Program-made: the position numbers and the translations under genes
Assembly: GCA_902491055.1 (NCBI GenBank)
Contig: CABUGI010000010.1
Location: forward strand, 1 to 32,907
Direction of reading: 5' to 3'
Length of the DNA stretch: 32,907 nt
From: an uncultured Collinsella sp.
Lineage (GTDB): Bacteria > Actinomycetota > Coriobacteriia > Coriobacteriales > Coriobacteriaceae
Shown here: piece by piece, positions 22,840 to 30,371 of the stretch
Position numbering within the stretch: position 1 is the first letter of the stretch
Layout of the letters: the number at the start of each line of letters is the position of its first letter
The notes under the pieces: model-generated
What the model saw: the letters and a program-made list of their open reading frames with translations, nothing else
The model's database searches: none
Told to the model about the DNA's origin: nothing

Positions 22840-23118
22840 GTGGCTGTTAACGAAGAGCTGCTTAAGAAGGTTCTTGAAGAGATTCGCCCCAACCTGCAGG
22901 CCGACGGCGGCGATATGGAGTATGTGGGCGTCGACGACGAGGGCGTCGTCAAGCTGGAACTGCAGGGCGCCTGCGCCGGCTGTCCCATGAGCTCGCTAAC
23001 CCTTTCCATGGGTATCGAGCGCATCCTGAAGGAGCATGTGCCCGGCGTTACCCGCGTCGAGCAGGTCAATGCTTCCGGCGAGGCCGAGGACCTGTACGAC
23101 GAGTACGCGCCGTTCTAA
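22840..23118 (+). CDS. NifU C-terminal domain protein (Nfu-type Fe-S scaffold)
   Basis: 92 residues, a stand-alone Nfu domain that binds and transfers [4Fe-4S] clusters. The cluster motif is CAGC (Cys45, Cys48) in LQGACAGCPMSS, preceded by the conserved IRPNLQADGGD. It starts at GTG with an AAAGGAG site about 7 nt upstream. In an anaerobe rich in iron-sulfur enzymes, including the dehydratase activase in this window, this is likely a general maturation factor. The acidic C-terminal tail (EAEDLYDEY) is outside the domain. Confidence 0.93.
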   Translation: MAVNEELLKKVLEEIRPNLQADGGDMEYVGVDDEGVVKLELQGACAGCPMSSLTLSMGIERILKEHVPGVTRVEQVNASGEAEDLYDEYAPF

Positions 23119-23163
23119 GATGCGAAAGCTGCGGACGGTACGCTCCGCATAGACGTTACGTCC

Positions 23164-23206
23164 AAATATGCGGCTGCGAGCGTAAGGCCCGCGGCCGCAT
23201 TTGTAT
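23164..23206 (+). terminator. Stem-loop terminator after the Nfu gene
   Basis: TGCGGCTGCGAGC pairs with GCCCGCGGCCGCA (one mismatch, one G-U pair) and is followed by TTTGT. A/T-rich flanks extend the stem. It stands between the Nfu and lgt genes. Confidence 0.65.
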
Positions 23207-23227
23207 GTAGGGAGCAGGGGGATCGAT

Positions 23228-24049
23228 ATGCTCAACGACCTCTACCATATGCTTGATCCCGTCGCGATCGCGGCGGGCCCCATCACCATCTACTGGTACG
23301 GCCTGGCCTACGTGGTCGGCGCTCTGCTCACGGCGGTCGTCATGTACCGCACACAGCGTCGCTGGGGCTTTAACATCACGATTGACGACCTGACGAGTGT
23401 CGTGGTCGGCGTGGTCTTTGGCCTCATTATCGGTGCGCGCCTGTTTTACGTCGTCTTTTACGGCGACGGCTACTACTGGGCGCATCCGCTCGAGATCTTT
23501 GCCACCAACGAGGGCGGCATGAGCTTCCATGGCGGTTTGGTGGGCGGCATTATCGGCGGCATCATTGTGTGCCGCATGTATAAGCTCGATGCATGGACTT
23601 TGGCAGACCTTGCCGTCATAGGCGCGCCGCTGGCCTTGTGCCTGGGCCGTTGTGCCAACTTTGTCAATGGTGAGCTGTGGGGCAAGCCGACCGATCTGCC
23701 CTGGGGCGTAGTCTTCGGTGGCACCGCGGGCGATATGCCGCGTCACCCCTCCCAGCTCTACGAGGCATTTCTTGAGGGCATCGTGCTCTTTTGCATTCTG
23801 CAGGTGCTCAGCCGCAAAAAGCCGCTACTGCCCCAAGGCACGTTTATGGGCGTGTTTGTGATGGGTTACGGCATCGTCCGCTTCCTCATTGAGTTTGTGC
23901 GCGTGCCCGATGCGCAGCTGGGCTATCTGCTGGGCGGCGTCATCACCATGGGTCAGCTGTTGAGTCTGCCACTCGTGATTGCGGGCCTGGCGCTCATCAT
24001 CTTTGCTCGTCGCCGCAACCAGCCCCAGCGCATCTACCTCGACGCTTAA
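23228..24049 (+). CDS. lgt: Prolipoprotein diacylglyceryl transferase
   Basis: 273 residues. The enzyme moves diacylglycerol from phosphatidylglycerol to the lipobox cysteine of prolipoproteins in the cytoplasmic membrane. The Lgt signature is GRCANFVNGELWG, with Arg141, Asn144 and Glu149; His101 in MSFHGG and the RHPSQLYEA motif are also present. About seven membrane segments are visible. ATG 23228 has a GGAGCAGGGG site; the ATG at 23201 falls in the preceding terminator. It would lipidate proteins such as the binding lipoprotein encoded at 4691-5686. Its stop codon is the first part of a palindromic repeat. Confidence 0.95.
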   Translation: MLNDLYHMLDPVAIAAGPITIYWYGLAYVVGALLTAVVMYRTQRRWGFNITIDDLTSVVVGVVFGLIIGARLFYVVFYGDGYYWAHPLEIFATNEGGMSFHGGLVGGIIGGIIVCRMYKLDAWTLADLAVIGAPLALCLGRCANFVNGELWGKPTDLPWGVVFGGTAGDMPRHPSQLYEAFLEGIVLFCILQVLSRKKPLLPQGTFMGVFVMGYGIVRFLIEFVRVPDAQLGYLLGGVITMGQLLSLPLVIAGLALIIFARRRNQPQRIYLDA

Positions 24050-24085
24050 CCACCAAAAAAGTGAACAGGCACCTTTGTGGTGGTT
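24048..24085. repeat. Dispersed palindromic repeat, copy 2
   Basis: AACCACCAAAAAAGTG, then AACAGG and CACCTTTGTGGTGGTT, a 14-16 bp hairpin that overlaps the lgt stop codon. Its right arm equals that of the copy at 5804-5836. Confidence 0.75.
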
Positions 24086-24105
24086 TGCTGGGCAACGATG
24101 AGAGA

Positions 24106-24165
24106 ACCGTAACGTTTCCCCAGATAAAACCTACCAAAATAAACCTGTCCCTTTTTGGCAGGTTT
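24106..24165 (-). repeat. Dispersed repeat, copy 3 (about 57 nt, - orientation)
   Basis: On the - strand it reads AAACCTGCCAAAAAGGGACA, continues through GGTTTATTTTGGTAGG, and ends TTTTATCTGGGGAAACGTTA. It matches the copy at 28986-29042 along almost its whole length. The 3' portion on the + strand forms a hairpin, AAACCT...AGGTTT. Confidence 0.8.
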
Positions 24166-24185
24166 CTAGAAAGGCTCTTTGGACT

Positions 24186-26369
24186 GTGAAGGATTCCGAC
24201 CTCTCCACAACGGCTGCGCGCGACGCTGCCCGCATCGTCTGGTTTAAGCGCTACCCCGCCAAGCAGACGCTCATCGCATTTTTGCTCGCGCTGTTGGCGA
24301 CCACGGCGTTTTCCATCGATCCTGCCCCGGTGTCGAGCAACGCAGTCTTGGCGATTGACCCCAAAGCCTCGGGCATGCTGTACGTGTGCTACGAGGTGCT
24401 CCTCTCGTTTGCCGGCCATACCGACGCGGTCATGCTACTTGCACTTGCCTGCCTGCTCACCTTGCCGTTTCGCTACGTGTTCTTTGGCCGTGGCGACACC
24501 TGGCGTCCATCGATCATTCTGCCGTCGCTGTTCTTCGCCATCTGCATGGTGTTCGGCCGCAGCTACGATCTCACCGATTCGGCCGAGATCGTCCTTGGCG
24601 ACAAAGCCCGCATCATCTGCGCCTGGATTGGCGGCGCGGGCTGGATGCTCTTGGCGGTCGTGGCCTTCTACCTTGCCTTTGAGTGTCTAGATTGGCTGAG
24701 CTCTCGGCGCATTCCGTTTTCCGAGGCGCACTTTGGCCGCGTATGGCGTGTGACTCACGCTGTGCTCTCGGTCCATCCCTTTGCCGGGCCCTTCCTGGTG
24801 CTTATGATCGCCTGGGCGCCCACGCTCATCGCTTCGCTGCCTGGCCTTTTTATGGGAGATACGGGCGCGCAGATTCGCCAGTGGTTCAACTATCCCAACG
24901 GCACGAGCGACTACCTGCGCCTACTCAACCCCAACGTGCTGCTCAACGGGCATCATCCCGTAGTGCACACGGCCATTATCGGCTCGTGCGTTCAGCTGGG
25001 GCTTTCGCTGTTCAACAGCGCTAACGCGGGTCTTGCCATCTACACCTGTGCTCAGTTCGTCATCACGGCCGCCTGCATGGCCTATTCCATTTCGTCGCTG
25101 CGCAAACTGGGCGTGAGCCTGCCGGTTCGCGGTGCGATCCTGCTGTTCTTTGCGTTTATGCCGATGTTCTCTAACTACGCGGCGTTGCTCACCAAAGACG
25201 TGCTCTTTGCCGATGCGTTTTTGGTACTGCTCGTTCAGACCGTCAAGCTCGTGGCATGTGGCCTACCCCGTCGCGATGCCAATGCCGAGCGTGCGGGCGA
25301 ACAGAAGCCCGTGCTCTTTGCGCGCCACGACTGGCTGCTGCTTGCTCTGGGCGCCATGGGCTCCACGTTTCTGCGTAACGGCGGCCTGGTGTTTCCCCTG
25401 GCGGCATGCGTAATCGCGGCGGCGCTTTGCGCATGGGACGTGCATGTGGCTCGTCGTGCAGCCAAGCAGGCTGGTGCTGCGCCTTCGGGCGCCACCCCGC
25501 GTTTCCGCTGGGTGGGAATTCTTGCGGTGCTTGCGCTCTGCCTTGCCTCTAATATGTACTTCACCAAGGTCTTTATGCCGGCACACGACATCACGCCTGG
25601 TTCCAAGCGCGAAATCCTCTCGATTCCGTTCCAGCAGACGGCTCGTTTTGTCCAAAAGCACGACGGCCTCAACTCGGGCGTCAACCCCACGGTTAAGGAG
25701 GACGGCACCATCGTGGAGGCTCCTTGCGACGGCTTGGTGACCGACGAAGAGCGCGCCGTGATCGACCGGGTGCTCAAGTACGAGAATCTGGGCCGCCGCT
25801 ACAACCCCGACAAGTCCGATGCCGTCAAGAACTGCTTTAACGAGTATGCCTCGCAGGAGGACATCGATGCCTATTTTGAGGTATGGGCCCAGATGTTTAA
25901 GAAGGATCCCGAGTGCTATATTTCGGCGCTCATCAATAACTACTATGGTTATTTTTATCCGAGCGCGCGCGATGCCTGGGTCTACAGCACGGCGCGTAGT
26001 GCCGAGATCATGGCGCGTCCCGACAACCTCAAATACTTCGACTTCCATCCGGTTGACAGCAACGTGGTGCGCTGGTGCGACCACCTGATCAATCTGTACC
26101 GTGTAGCGGTGCAGCGCATCCCGTTTATTTCGCTCACCATGAGCTCGGCCACCTACGTGTGGATCATGATCGCCGTGGTGGTCTACCTGCTGCGTCGTCA
26201 TTCATGGCGTGCGCTGGCGATCTGGGTGCCGCTGTTGGGCGTACTCGCCGTGTGCCTGATTGGCCCGTGCAACGGCTCGACTTACATGCGCTACCTGTAT
26301 CCGGTCATCGCCTGCATGCCCTTCGCCATCGGCGCCACCGTCACCCGCAGTGACTTCCTCTGGTTCTAA
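24186..26369 (+). CDS. DUF6020-like large membrane protein
   Basis: 727 residues starting at GTG. About twelve membrane helices are followed by a soluble domain (about 490-640) that is probably extracytoplasmic, and final helices. Conserved-looking loop motifs are MGDTGAQ (223-229) and GHHPVVHT (255-262) in the first large outer loop, an arrangement reminiscent of GT-C glycosyltransferases, where an acidic residue in the first loop is catalytic. This suggests transfer of a lipid-linked sugar to an envelope polymer, but that is inference. The family assignment rests on recall of the overall layout. The ribosome site (AAAGG, about 11 nt away) is loose. Confidence 0.72.
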   Translation: MKDSDLSTTAARDAARIVWFKRYPAKQTLIAFLLALLATTAFSIDPAPVSSNAVLAIDPKASGMLYVCYEVLLSFAGHTDAVMLLALACLLTLPFRYVFFGRGDTWRPSIILPSLFFAICMVFGRSYDLTDSAEIVLGDKARIICAWIGGAGWMLLAVVAFYLAFECLDWLSSRRIPFSEAHFGRVWRVTHAVLSVHPFAGPFLVLMIAWAPTLIASLPGLFMGDTGAQIRQWFNYPNGTSDYLRLLNPNVLLNGHHPVVHTAIIGSCVQLGLSLFNSANAGLAIYTCAQFVITAACMAYSISSLRKLGVSLPVRGAILLFFAFMPMFSNYAALLTKDVLFADAFLVLLVQTVKLVACGLPRRDANAERAGEQKPVLFARHDWLLLALGAMGSTFLRNGGLVFPLAACVIAAALCAWDVHVARRAAKQAGAAPSGATPRFRWVGILAVLALCLASNMYFTKVFMPAHDITPGSKREILSIPFQQTARFVQKHDGLNSGVNPTVKEDGTIVEAPCDGLVTDEERAVIDRVLKYENLGRRYNPDKSDAVKNCFNEYASQEDIDAYFEVWAQMFKKDPECYISALINNYYGYFYPSARDAWVYSTARSAEIMARPDNLKYFDFHPVDSNVVRWCDHLINLYRVAVQRIPFISLTMSSATYVWIMIAVVVYLLRRHSWRALAIWVPLLGVLAVCLIGPCNGSTYMRYLYPVIACMPFAIGATVTRSDFLWF

Positions 26370-26370
26370 C

Positions 26371-26404
26371 TTGGTGCATTGAGGGTCAGGTTGCTTTGCA
26401 CCAA
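26371..26404. repeat. Inverted repeat after the DUF6020-like gene
   Basis: TTGGTGC (26371-26377) and GCACCAA (26398-26404) flank a loop containing GGGTCAGG. It may be a degenerate member of the dispersed palindrome family, or a terminator without a U-run. Confidence 0.5.
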
Positions 26405-26534
26405 AGGGGCCATCATCACGACGCCTTCATTTTGGGGTTTATCTCGCAGGCCAGTAGGTATATCATAACGACGTTTGTTTATATTGCCCGAGCATCTGCG
26501 CTGGGCTTTAGGTCGAAACCGATAGGAGACACGT

Positions 26535-27341
26535 ATGTCCGGACACTCTAAGTGGGCCACAACCAAGCATCGTAAGGGCGCGCAGGACGCCAAGCGTTCC
26601 GCCCTCTTCTCCAAGCTCAGCCGCAACATCACCGTTGCTGCCCGTCTCGGCGGTGACCCGCTGCCCGAGAACAACGCCAGCCTCGCCGCTGCCGTTGCCA
26701 AGGCCAAGGCTCAGTCCATGCCTAAGGACAAGATCAAGTCCGCTATCGACAAGGCTTTTGGTTCGGGTGCTGACGCCGCCGTCTACGAGAACATCGTGTA
26801 CGAGGGCTACGGTCCCGCCGGTGTCGCCGTCTACGTCGACTGCCTGACCGACAACCGCAACCGTACCGCCGCTGATGTCCGTTCCGCCTTCTCCCACGCT
26901 GGTGGCAACCTGGGCACCTCCGGCTCCGTCGCCTTCCAGTTTGAGCGCAAGGGCCAGATCGTCGTCGCCAAGGAGATCCTGGACGAGAACGCCAAGAAGG
27001 AGACCATGATCGCCAACGGTGCTGCCGGTGACGAGGATGAGTTCATGATGGCCATCGCCGAGGCCGGCGGCGAGGACTACGAGGACGCCGGCGAGGAGTG
27101 GATCGTCTGGACTACTGCCAACGAGGTCATGGCTGTCTCCAAGGCGCTCGAGGAGCAGGGCGTCCAGGTCAAGGGCTCCGAGACCACCATGGTCCCGACC
27201 ACCCCGACCGAGGTCTCCGGCGCCGACGCCAAGAAGGTTCAGCGCCTCATCGACCGTCTTGAGGAGCTCGACGACGTCCAGGATGTTTACAGCACCATGG
27301 ACATGACCGACGAGGTCATCGCTGCCCTCGAGGAGGAGTAG
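26535..27341 (+). CDS. YebC/PmpR (TACO1) family protein
   Basis: 268 residues. The family signature MSGHSKWATTKHRKGAQDAKR opens the protein, followed by MPKDKIKSAIDKA and YEGYGPAGVAVYVDC. YebC proteins were first annotated as transcription regulators; several act on the ribosome and relieve stalls at proline-rich stretches. The protein is slightly longer than the usual 240-250 residues owing to an acidic insertion near residues 165-190. Codon use is strongly biased to favoured codons, as in highly expressed genes. ATG 26535 follows an AGGAGA site. It stands alone and is closed by a terminator. Confidence 0.95.
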   Translation: MSGHSKWATTKHRKGAQDAKRSALFSKLSRNITVAARLGGDPLPENNASLAAAVAKAKAQSMPKDKIKSAIDKAFGSGADAAVYENIVYEGYGPAGVAVYVDCLTDNRNRTAADVRSAFSHAGGNLGTSGSVAFQFERKGQIVVAKEILDENAKKETMIANGAAGDEDEFMMAIAEAGGEDYEDAGEEWIVWTTANEVMAVSKALEEQGVQVKGSETTMVPTTPTEVSGADAKKVQRLIDRLEELDDVQDVYSTMDMTDEVIAALEEE

Positions 27342-27410
27342 CGCCCGCACGGGTTAAGCCGTGCATATCTGGGCATAATGAAGCGAGCATGCAAGCCTCG
27401 TGGAATAGAT

Positions 27411-27454
27411 GAGCCGGATCCGCGTGCGTAGAGCACCGGACCCGGCTCTTTTAT
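27411..27454 (+). terminator. Terminator of yebC
   Basis: GAGCCGG-A-TCCG and CGGA-C-CCGGCTC form an 11-bp stem with a mismatch around a 14-nt loop, followed by TTTTAT. Confidence 0.88.
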
Positions 27455-27457
27455 AAT
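27452..27457 (+). promoter_or_regulatory. -10 box inside the terminator tail
   Basis: A perfect TATAAT overlaps the U-run of the yebC terminator, 50 bp before the AmaP-like gene. A good -35 is not seen. Confidence 0.4.
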
Positions 27458-27507
27458 GATGCGAACCGTTTTGCATTTCGAGAGCCGAGATTTGAAGGGA
27501 GCGCCGC

Positions 27508-28053
27508 GTGCGCGTACTCAAACGAGCCCTAGCGATTGTGTATCTTGCCGCCACCATCGTGGCGCTGGGTACGCTTGTCTGCCAGTTTTGGGGGCCGTAT
27601 ACGTATCGCTTTATGCTGCTGATGCGCGACCCCATGCCGCGCATTGTCGTGACGGCATGCGGCGGAGTTGTGGCGATTGGCGTGCTGGTAAGCTTCTTCC
27701 GCCTGATGTTTGCTCGTCGCGAGCCGTCCTGCGTGCATCCGGCGGGGGAGCGCAATATCGAGGTCACGCTCGCGGCGCTTTCTTCGTGTGCCAGGGCTGC
27801 TGCCGAGCGCGACGACCGCGTGATGGTCGAGCATGTCGAGGCCCGCGTCCAAGGCCCCGACGATTCGCACGTCCGATTTAAGGTCGAGGCTATCGCGCTT
27901 GACGATAAGGACGTGGCATCTCTGGCTACCGCGATGCAGCAGCGCATCGAGGAAGCTTGCGACACCATGCTCGGCACGCCGGGTACGACCACGCGCGTCC
28001 GTTTTTTGCCGTCCAAGACTACCGTCCAGACCGTGGAGGTTTCCGGTGAGTGA
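27508..28053 (+). CDS. AmaP-like alkaline-shock membrane anchor protein
   Basis: 181 residues. Two N-terminal membrane helices (about residues 8-28 and 45-66) are followed by a cytoplasmic domain of about 110 residues related to the Asp23 fold. AmaP anchors Asp23-type proteins at the membrane in staphylococci; here an Asp23 gene lies two genes downstream, which supports the assignment. It starts at GTG after GAAGGGAG. The end overlaps the next gene by 8 bases, so the two are translationally coupled. Confidence 0.72.
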   Translation: MRVLKRALAIVYLAATIVALGTLVCQFWGPYTYRFMLLMRDPMPRIVVTACGGVVAIGVLVSFFRLMFARREPSCVHPAGERNIEVTLAALSSCARAAAERDDRVMVEHVEARVQGPDDSHVRFKVEAIALDDKDVASLATAMQQRIEEACDTMLGTPGTTTRVRFLPSKTTVQTVEVSGE

Positions 28054-28423
28054 TACCAATCAAGATAAGACCGCTCGTACGCCGCGCCTGACGATTGACC
28101 AGAGCGCCACGCCGGCGAGCGAACCTGTTGATTCCAAAGCAGGGGCAACCGAGTTGCAAGACGCGGCAGCCGCGGATTTTGACGAGGCTATGGGTCTCAT
28201 CAAGGGTACGGGCGCTGCCATCTGGAGCTATGCTGTGCGTCATCCCAACACCACGCTTGGCGCCGTCGCTGGCTTTATCCTCGCCGTGTTGGTGCTCACG
28301 TTGGGCCTGTGGGACACGCTCGTCATTGCATTCTTCGTGCTGATCGGCGCCGTGATCGGCCAAATTCGCGACGGCGAGAACGGGATCGTCAACTTCTTCG
28401 GCCGTCTGTTTAGCGGCCGCTAA
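28046..28423 (+). CDS. Small membrane protein of the Asp23 cluster (DUF2273-like)
   Basis: 125 residues. GTG 28046 is chosen: it overlaps the previous stop and has GGAGG 7 nt upstream, whereas the longer frame from 27833 runs inside the AmaP-like gene. The first 65 residues are polar and probably disordered; then two hydrophobic segments (about 72-112) contain LGAVAGFILAVLVLTLGLWD and VIGQIRDGENG. Small two-helix proteins of the DUF2273 kind usually sit beside Asp23 genes and may help to anchor them. Confidence 0.75.
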   Translation: MSDTNQDKTARTPRLTIDQSATPASEPVDSKAGATELQDAAAADFDEAMGLIKGTGAAIWSYAVRHPNTTLGAVAGFILAVLVLTLGLWDTLVIAFFVLIGAVIGQIRDGENGIVNFFGRLFSGR

Positions 28424-28467
28424 TATGTATTCGACTGTCGCATCCGCGGCAGGCATAAGGAGGAACC

Positions 28468-28989
28468 ATGGCTTTTAATACGAAGGTCGATGTGGCCGAT
28501 ACCGAGCTCGAGGCAGACGAGACCGTCACCGCCGAGGCCGAGGACGTAACGCTCGAGGATGAGGCGCTCGTCGAGGCCGAGTCCGCCGATGATGCGGACG
28601 AGGATGATGAGGAAACAGACGAGTCCGAGGACTCGCTGACCTATTCCAACGGTGTGATCGAAAAGATCGTTGCTATGGCCACTCGCGAGGTTCCACACGT
28701 TCTGGGCATGAAGGGTAACCTCATGCATTTTGTGCAGGAGCAGTTTGGTGCCGAGAATCTGACCAAGGGCGTGACGGTCGAGGTCACCGATGACAATCGT
28801 GTGGTCGTCAACATCTCCGTCATTATCGAGTACGGCGCCTATGCGCCCGCGATCTTCGACGATGTCAAGGCACGTGTCACCGAGCGCCTTGCCGCGATGA
28901 CCGGCCTTGAGGTGGCGGGTGTCAACCTGCGTATCGAGGACGTCATCACCCCCGAGGAGTACGAGCACCGCACCAGCCAGCACGAATAA
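28468..28989 (+). CDS. Asp23/Gls24 family envelope stress response protein
   Basis: 173 residues. Residues 1-58 are highly acidic (EDEALVEAES, DADEDDEETDE); the Asp23/Gls24 domain follows (about 59-165), with YSNGVIEKIVAMATREVPHV and VVVNISVIIEYG. Asp23 proteins polymerise near the membrane and are linked to cell-wall and alkaline stress. The start has an AAGGAGG site. With the AmaP-like and small membrane proteins upstream it forms a three-gene module, closed by a strong stem-loop at 29043-29080. The long acidic N-terminus is unusual compared with firmicute Asp23. Confidence 0.92.
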   Translation: MAFNTKVDVADTELEADETVTAEAEDVTLEDEALVEAESADDADEDDEETDESEDSLTYSNGVIEKIVAMATREVPHVLGMKGNLMHFVQEQFGAENLTKGVTVEVTDDNRVVVNISVIIEYGAYAPAIFDDVKARVTERLAAMTGLEVAGVNLRIEDVITPEEYEHRTSQHE

Positions 28990-29042
28990 CCTTCCAAAAA
29001 GGGACAGGTTTGTTTTGGCAGATTTTATCTGCGAAAACGTTA
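28986..29042 (+). repeat. Dispersed repeat, copy 4 (about 57 nt, + orientation)
   Basis: It begins at the Asp23 stop codon: TAACCTTCCAAAAAGGGACA, then GGTTTGTTTTGGCAGA, then TTTTATCTGCGAAAACGTTA. It is nearly identical to the - strand copy at 24106-24165. Confidence 0.8.
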
Positions 29043-29085
29043 AACGGCCGACCGCGCAAGCAAAAGCGTGGCCGGCCGTTATTTG
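29043..29085 (+). terminator. Strong stem-loop after the Asp23 gene
   Basis: A 15-bp stem with one mismatch, from AACGGCCG...CCGCGC to GCGTGG...CGGCCGTT, an 8-nt A-rich loop, then ATTTG. It ends the Asp23 operon. Confidence 0.8.
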
Positions 29086-29109
29086 TATGCCCCCCCGATG
29101 TAGGCATAC
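29085..29109 (+). other. Inverted repeat upstream of the YitT gene
   Basis: GTATGCC (29085-29091) and GGCATAC (29103-29109) form a perfect 7-bp dyad just upstream of the possible YitT promoter. Confidence 0.4.
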
Positions 29110-29127
29110 CGCTCGTCTAACTAGGGG

Positions 29128-29155
29128 TTGCAATCGTCGCGTTCCGTGTTACCCT
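29128..29155 (+). promoter_or_regulatory. Possible promoter of the YitT gene
   Basis: TTGCAA (29128-29133) and TACCCT (29150-29155), 16 bp apart, 44 bp before the start codon. Confidence 0.35.
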
Positions 29156-29198
29156 AATGGGCGCATTGTTTCCAAATTGTTAACGAGGGGTTGCCGTA

Positions 29199-30221
29199 AT
29201 GGCCGACGAGCACGAAACAGAAAGCAAGGCATGGGCGATTGAGGCCGCCGCGGCAGAGGCGGCATCACGTGCTGCCGAGGAGATGCATCGTCCTCCCGTG
29301 GTGCCGATGGAGCGCGTGGTCGATCGCACCGATATCGAGCGCGGCGAGCGTGCCGGTCAAAAGCGCAGCCAGGAGCCGGGCTTCCCGCGCTTTTTTGCCG
29401 AGCTCAATCTGGGCCTGATTCTTACGGCCTTTGCCATCGTTGCGTTTAAAACCCCTAATCACTTTGCTTTTGGCGGCACCTCGGGCGTGTCGGTCATTCT
29501 GTCCACGCTGTTCCCGACCCTGCCCGTCGGCGTCTTTATGTGGATTATCAACGCGGTTCTCGTCGTTTTGGGCTTTATCTTTTTGGAGCGCAAGGCGATT
29601 CTTTGGAGTGTCTTCGCCTCGTTTGCGCTGTCCGCCTATGTTTCGCTGTTTGAGCTCTTTATTCCGACCGATGTCTCGATGACGGGCGATATGTGGCTCG
29701 ATCTGTGCTTTGCCGTCATCTTGCCGGCGCTCGGCAGCGCTATTGTCTTTGACATCGGCGCCTCGACGGGTGGCACGGACATTCTTGCCATGATCCTCAA
29801 GCGCCGCACGACGCTCGAGATTGGCCGTGCCCTGCTGCTGGTCGATATCGGCATCGTGACCATCGCGGCCTTTTTGTATGGCCCGCGTGTCGGTCTGTAT
29901 TGCGTGCTCGGCCTGTTTGCCAAGACGCTTGTGGTCGACAAAGCCATTGAGAGCATTCACCTGCGCAAAGTCTGCACGGTCATTTGTTCCGAGCCCCTTA
30001 AGGTCGAGGAGTTTATCGTCAAGCATCTCAACCGCACGGCGACCATCAGCCGCGGCTACGGTGCCTTCTCGGGCAAGTGCGTGACGGTGATCATGAGCGT
30101 GCTGAGCCGCCGCGAGGCCGTGCAACTGCGCCGCTATGCGCGCGAAGTCGATCCGGGTGCCTTTATCACGATCGTCGACAGCTCCGAGATCGTCGGCAAG
30201 GGCTTCCGCGGAACGAACTAG
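29199..30221 (+). CDS. YitT family membrane protein (DUF161 plus DUF2179)
   Basis: 340 residues. An unusual polar N-terminal extension (about 1-68, Ala/Glu/Arg-rich) precedes five or six membrane helices with FGGTSGVSVIL and FDIGASTGGTDILA, the YitT hallmark motifs. The C-terminal DUF2179 domain (about 245-335) ends AFITIVDSSEIVGKGF, typical of the family. The function is not established; transport has been suggested. ATG 29199 has a GAGGGG site. The gene stands alone. Confidence 0.9.
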   Translation: MADEHETESKAWAIEAAAAEAASRAAEEMHRPPVVPMERVVDRTDIERGERAGQKRSQEPGFPRFFAELNLGLILTAFAIVAFKTPNHFAFGGTSGVSVILSTLFPTLPVGVFMWIINAVLVVLGFIFLERKAILWSVFASFALSAYVSLFELFIPTDVSMTGDMWLDLCFAVILPALGSAIVFDIGASTGGTDILAMILKRRTTLEIGRALLLVDIGIVTIAAFLYGPRVGLYCVLGLFAKTLVVDKAIESIHLRKVCTVICSEPLKVEEFIVKHLNRTATISRGYGAFSGKCVTVIMSVLSRREAVQLRRYAREVDPGAFITIVDSSEIVGKGFRGTN

Positions 30222-30371
30222 CACAGACGTATTCAACGAACCGCCTGCTGGCGCCGTGTATCTTGCAAATCGGTCATCTTTGAGTATTTGACCCCACATT
30301 GGGCAATAATGATGCTAAAGACATCGTTTGCGATCCAGGTGATTCGCTCTAGATACGAAGGGATGATTTCG

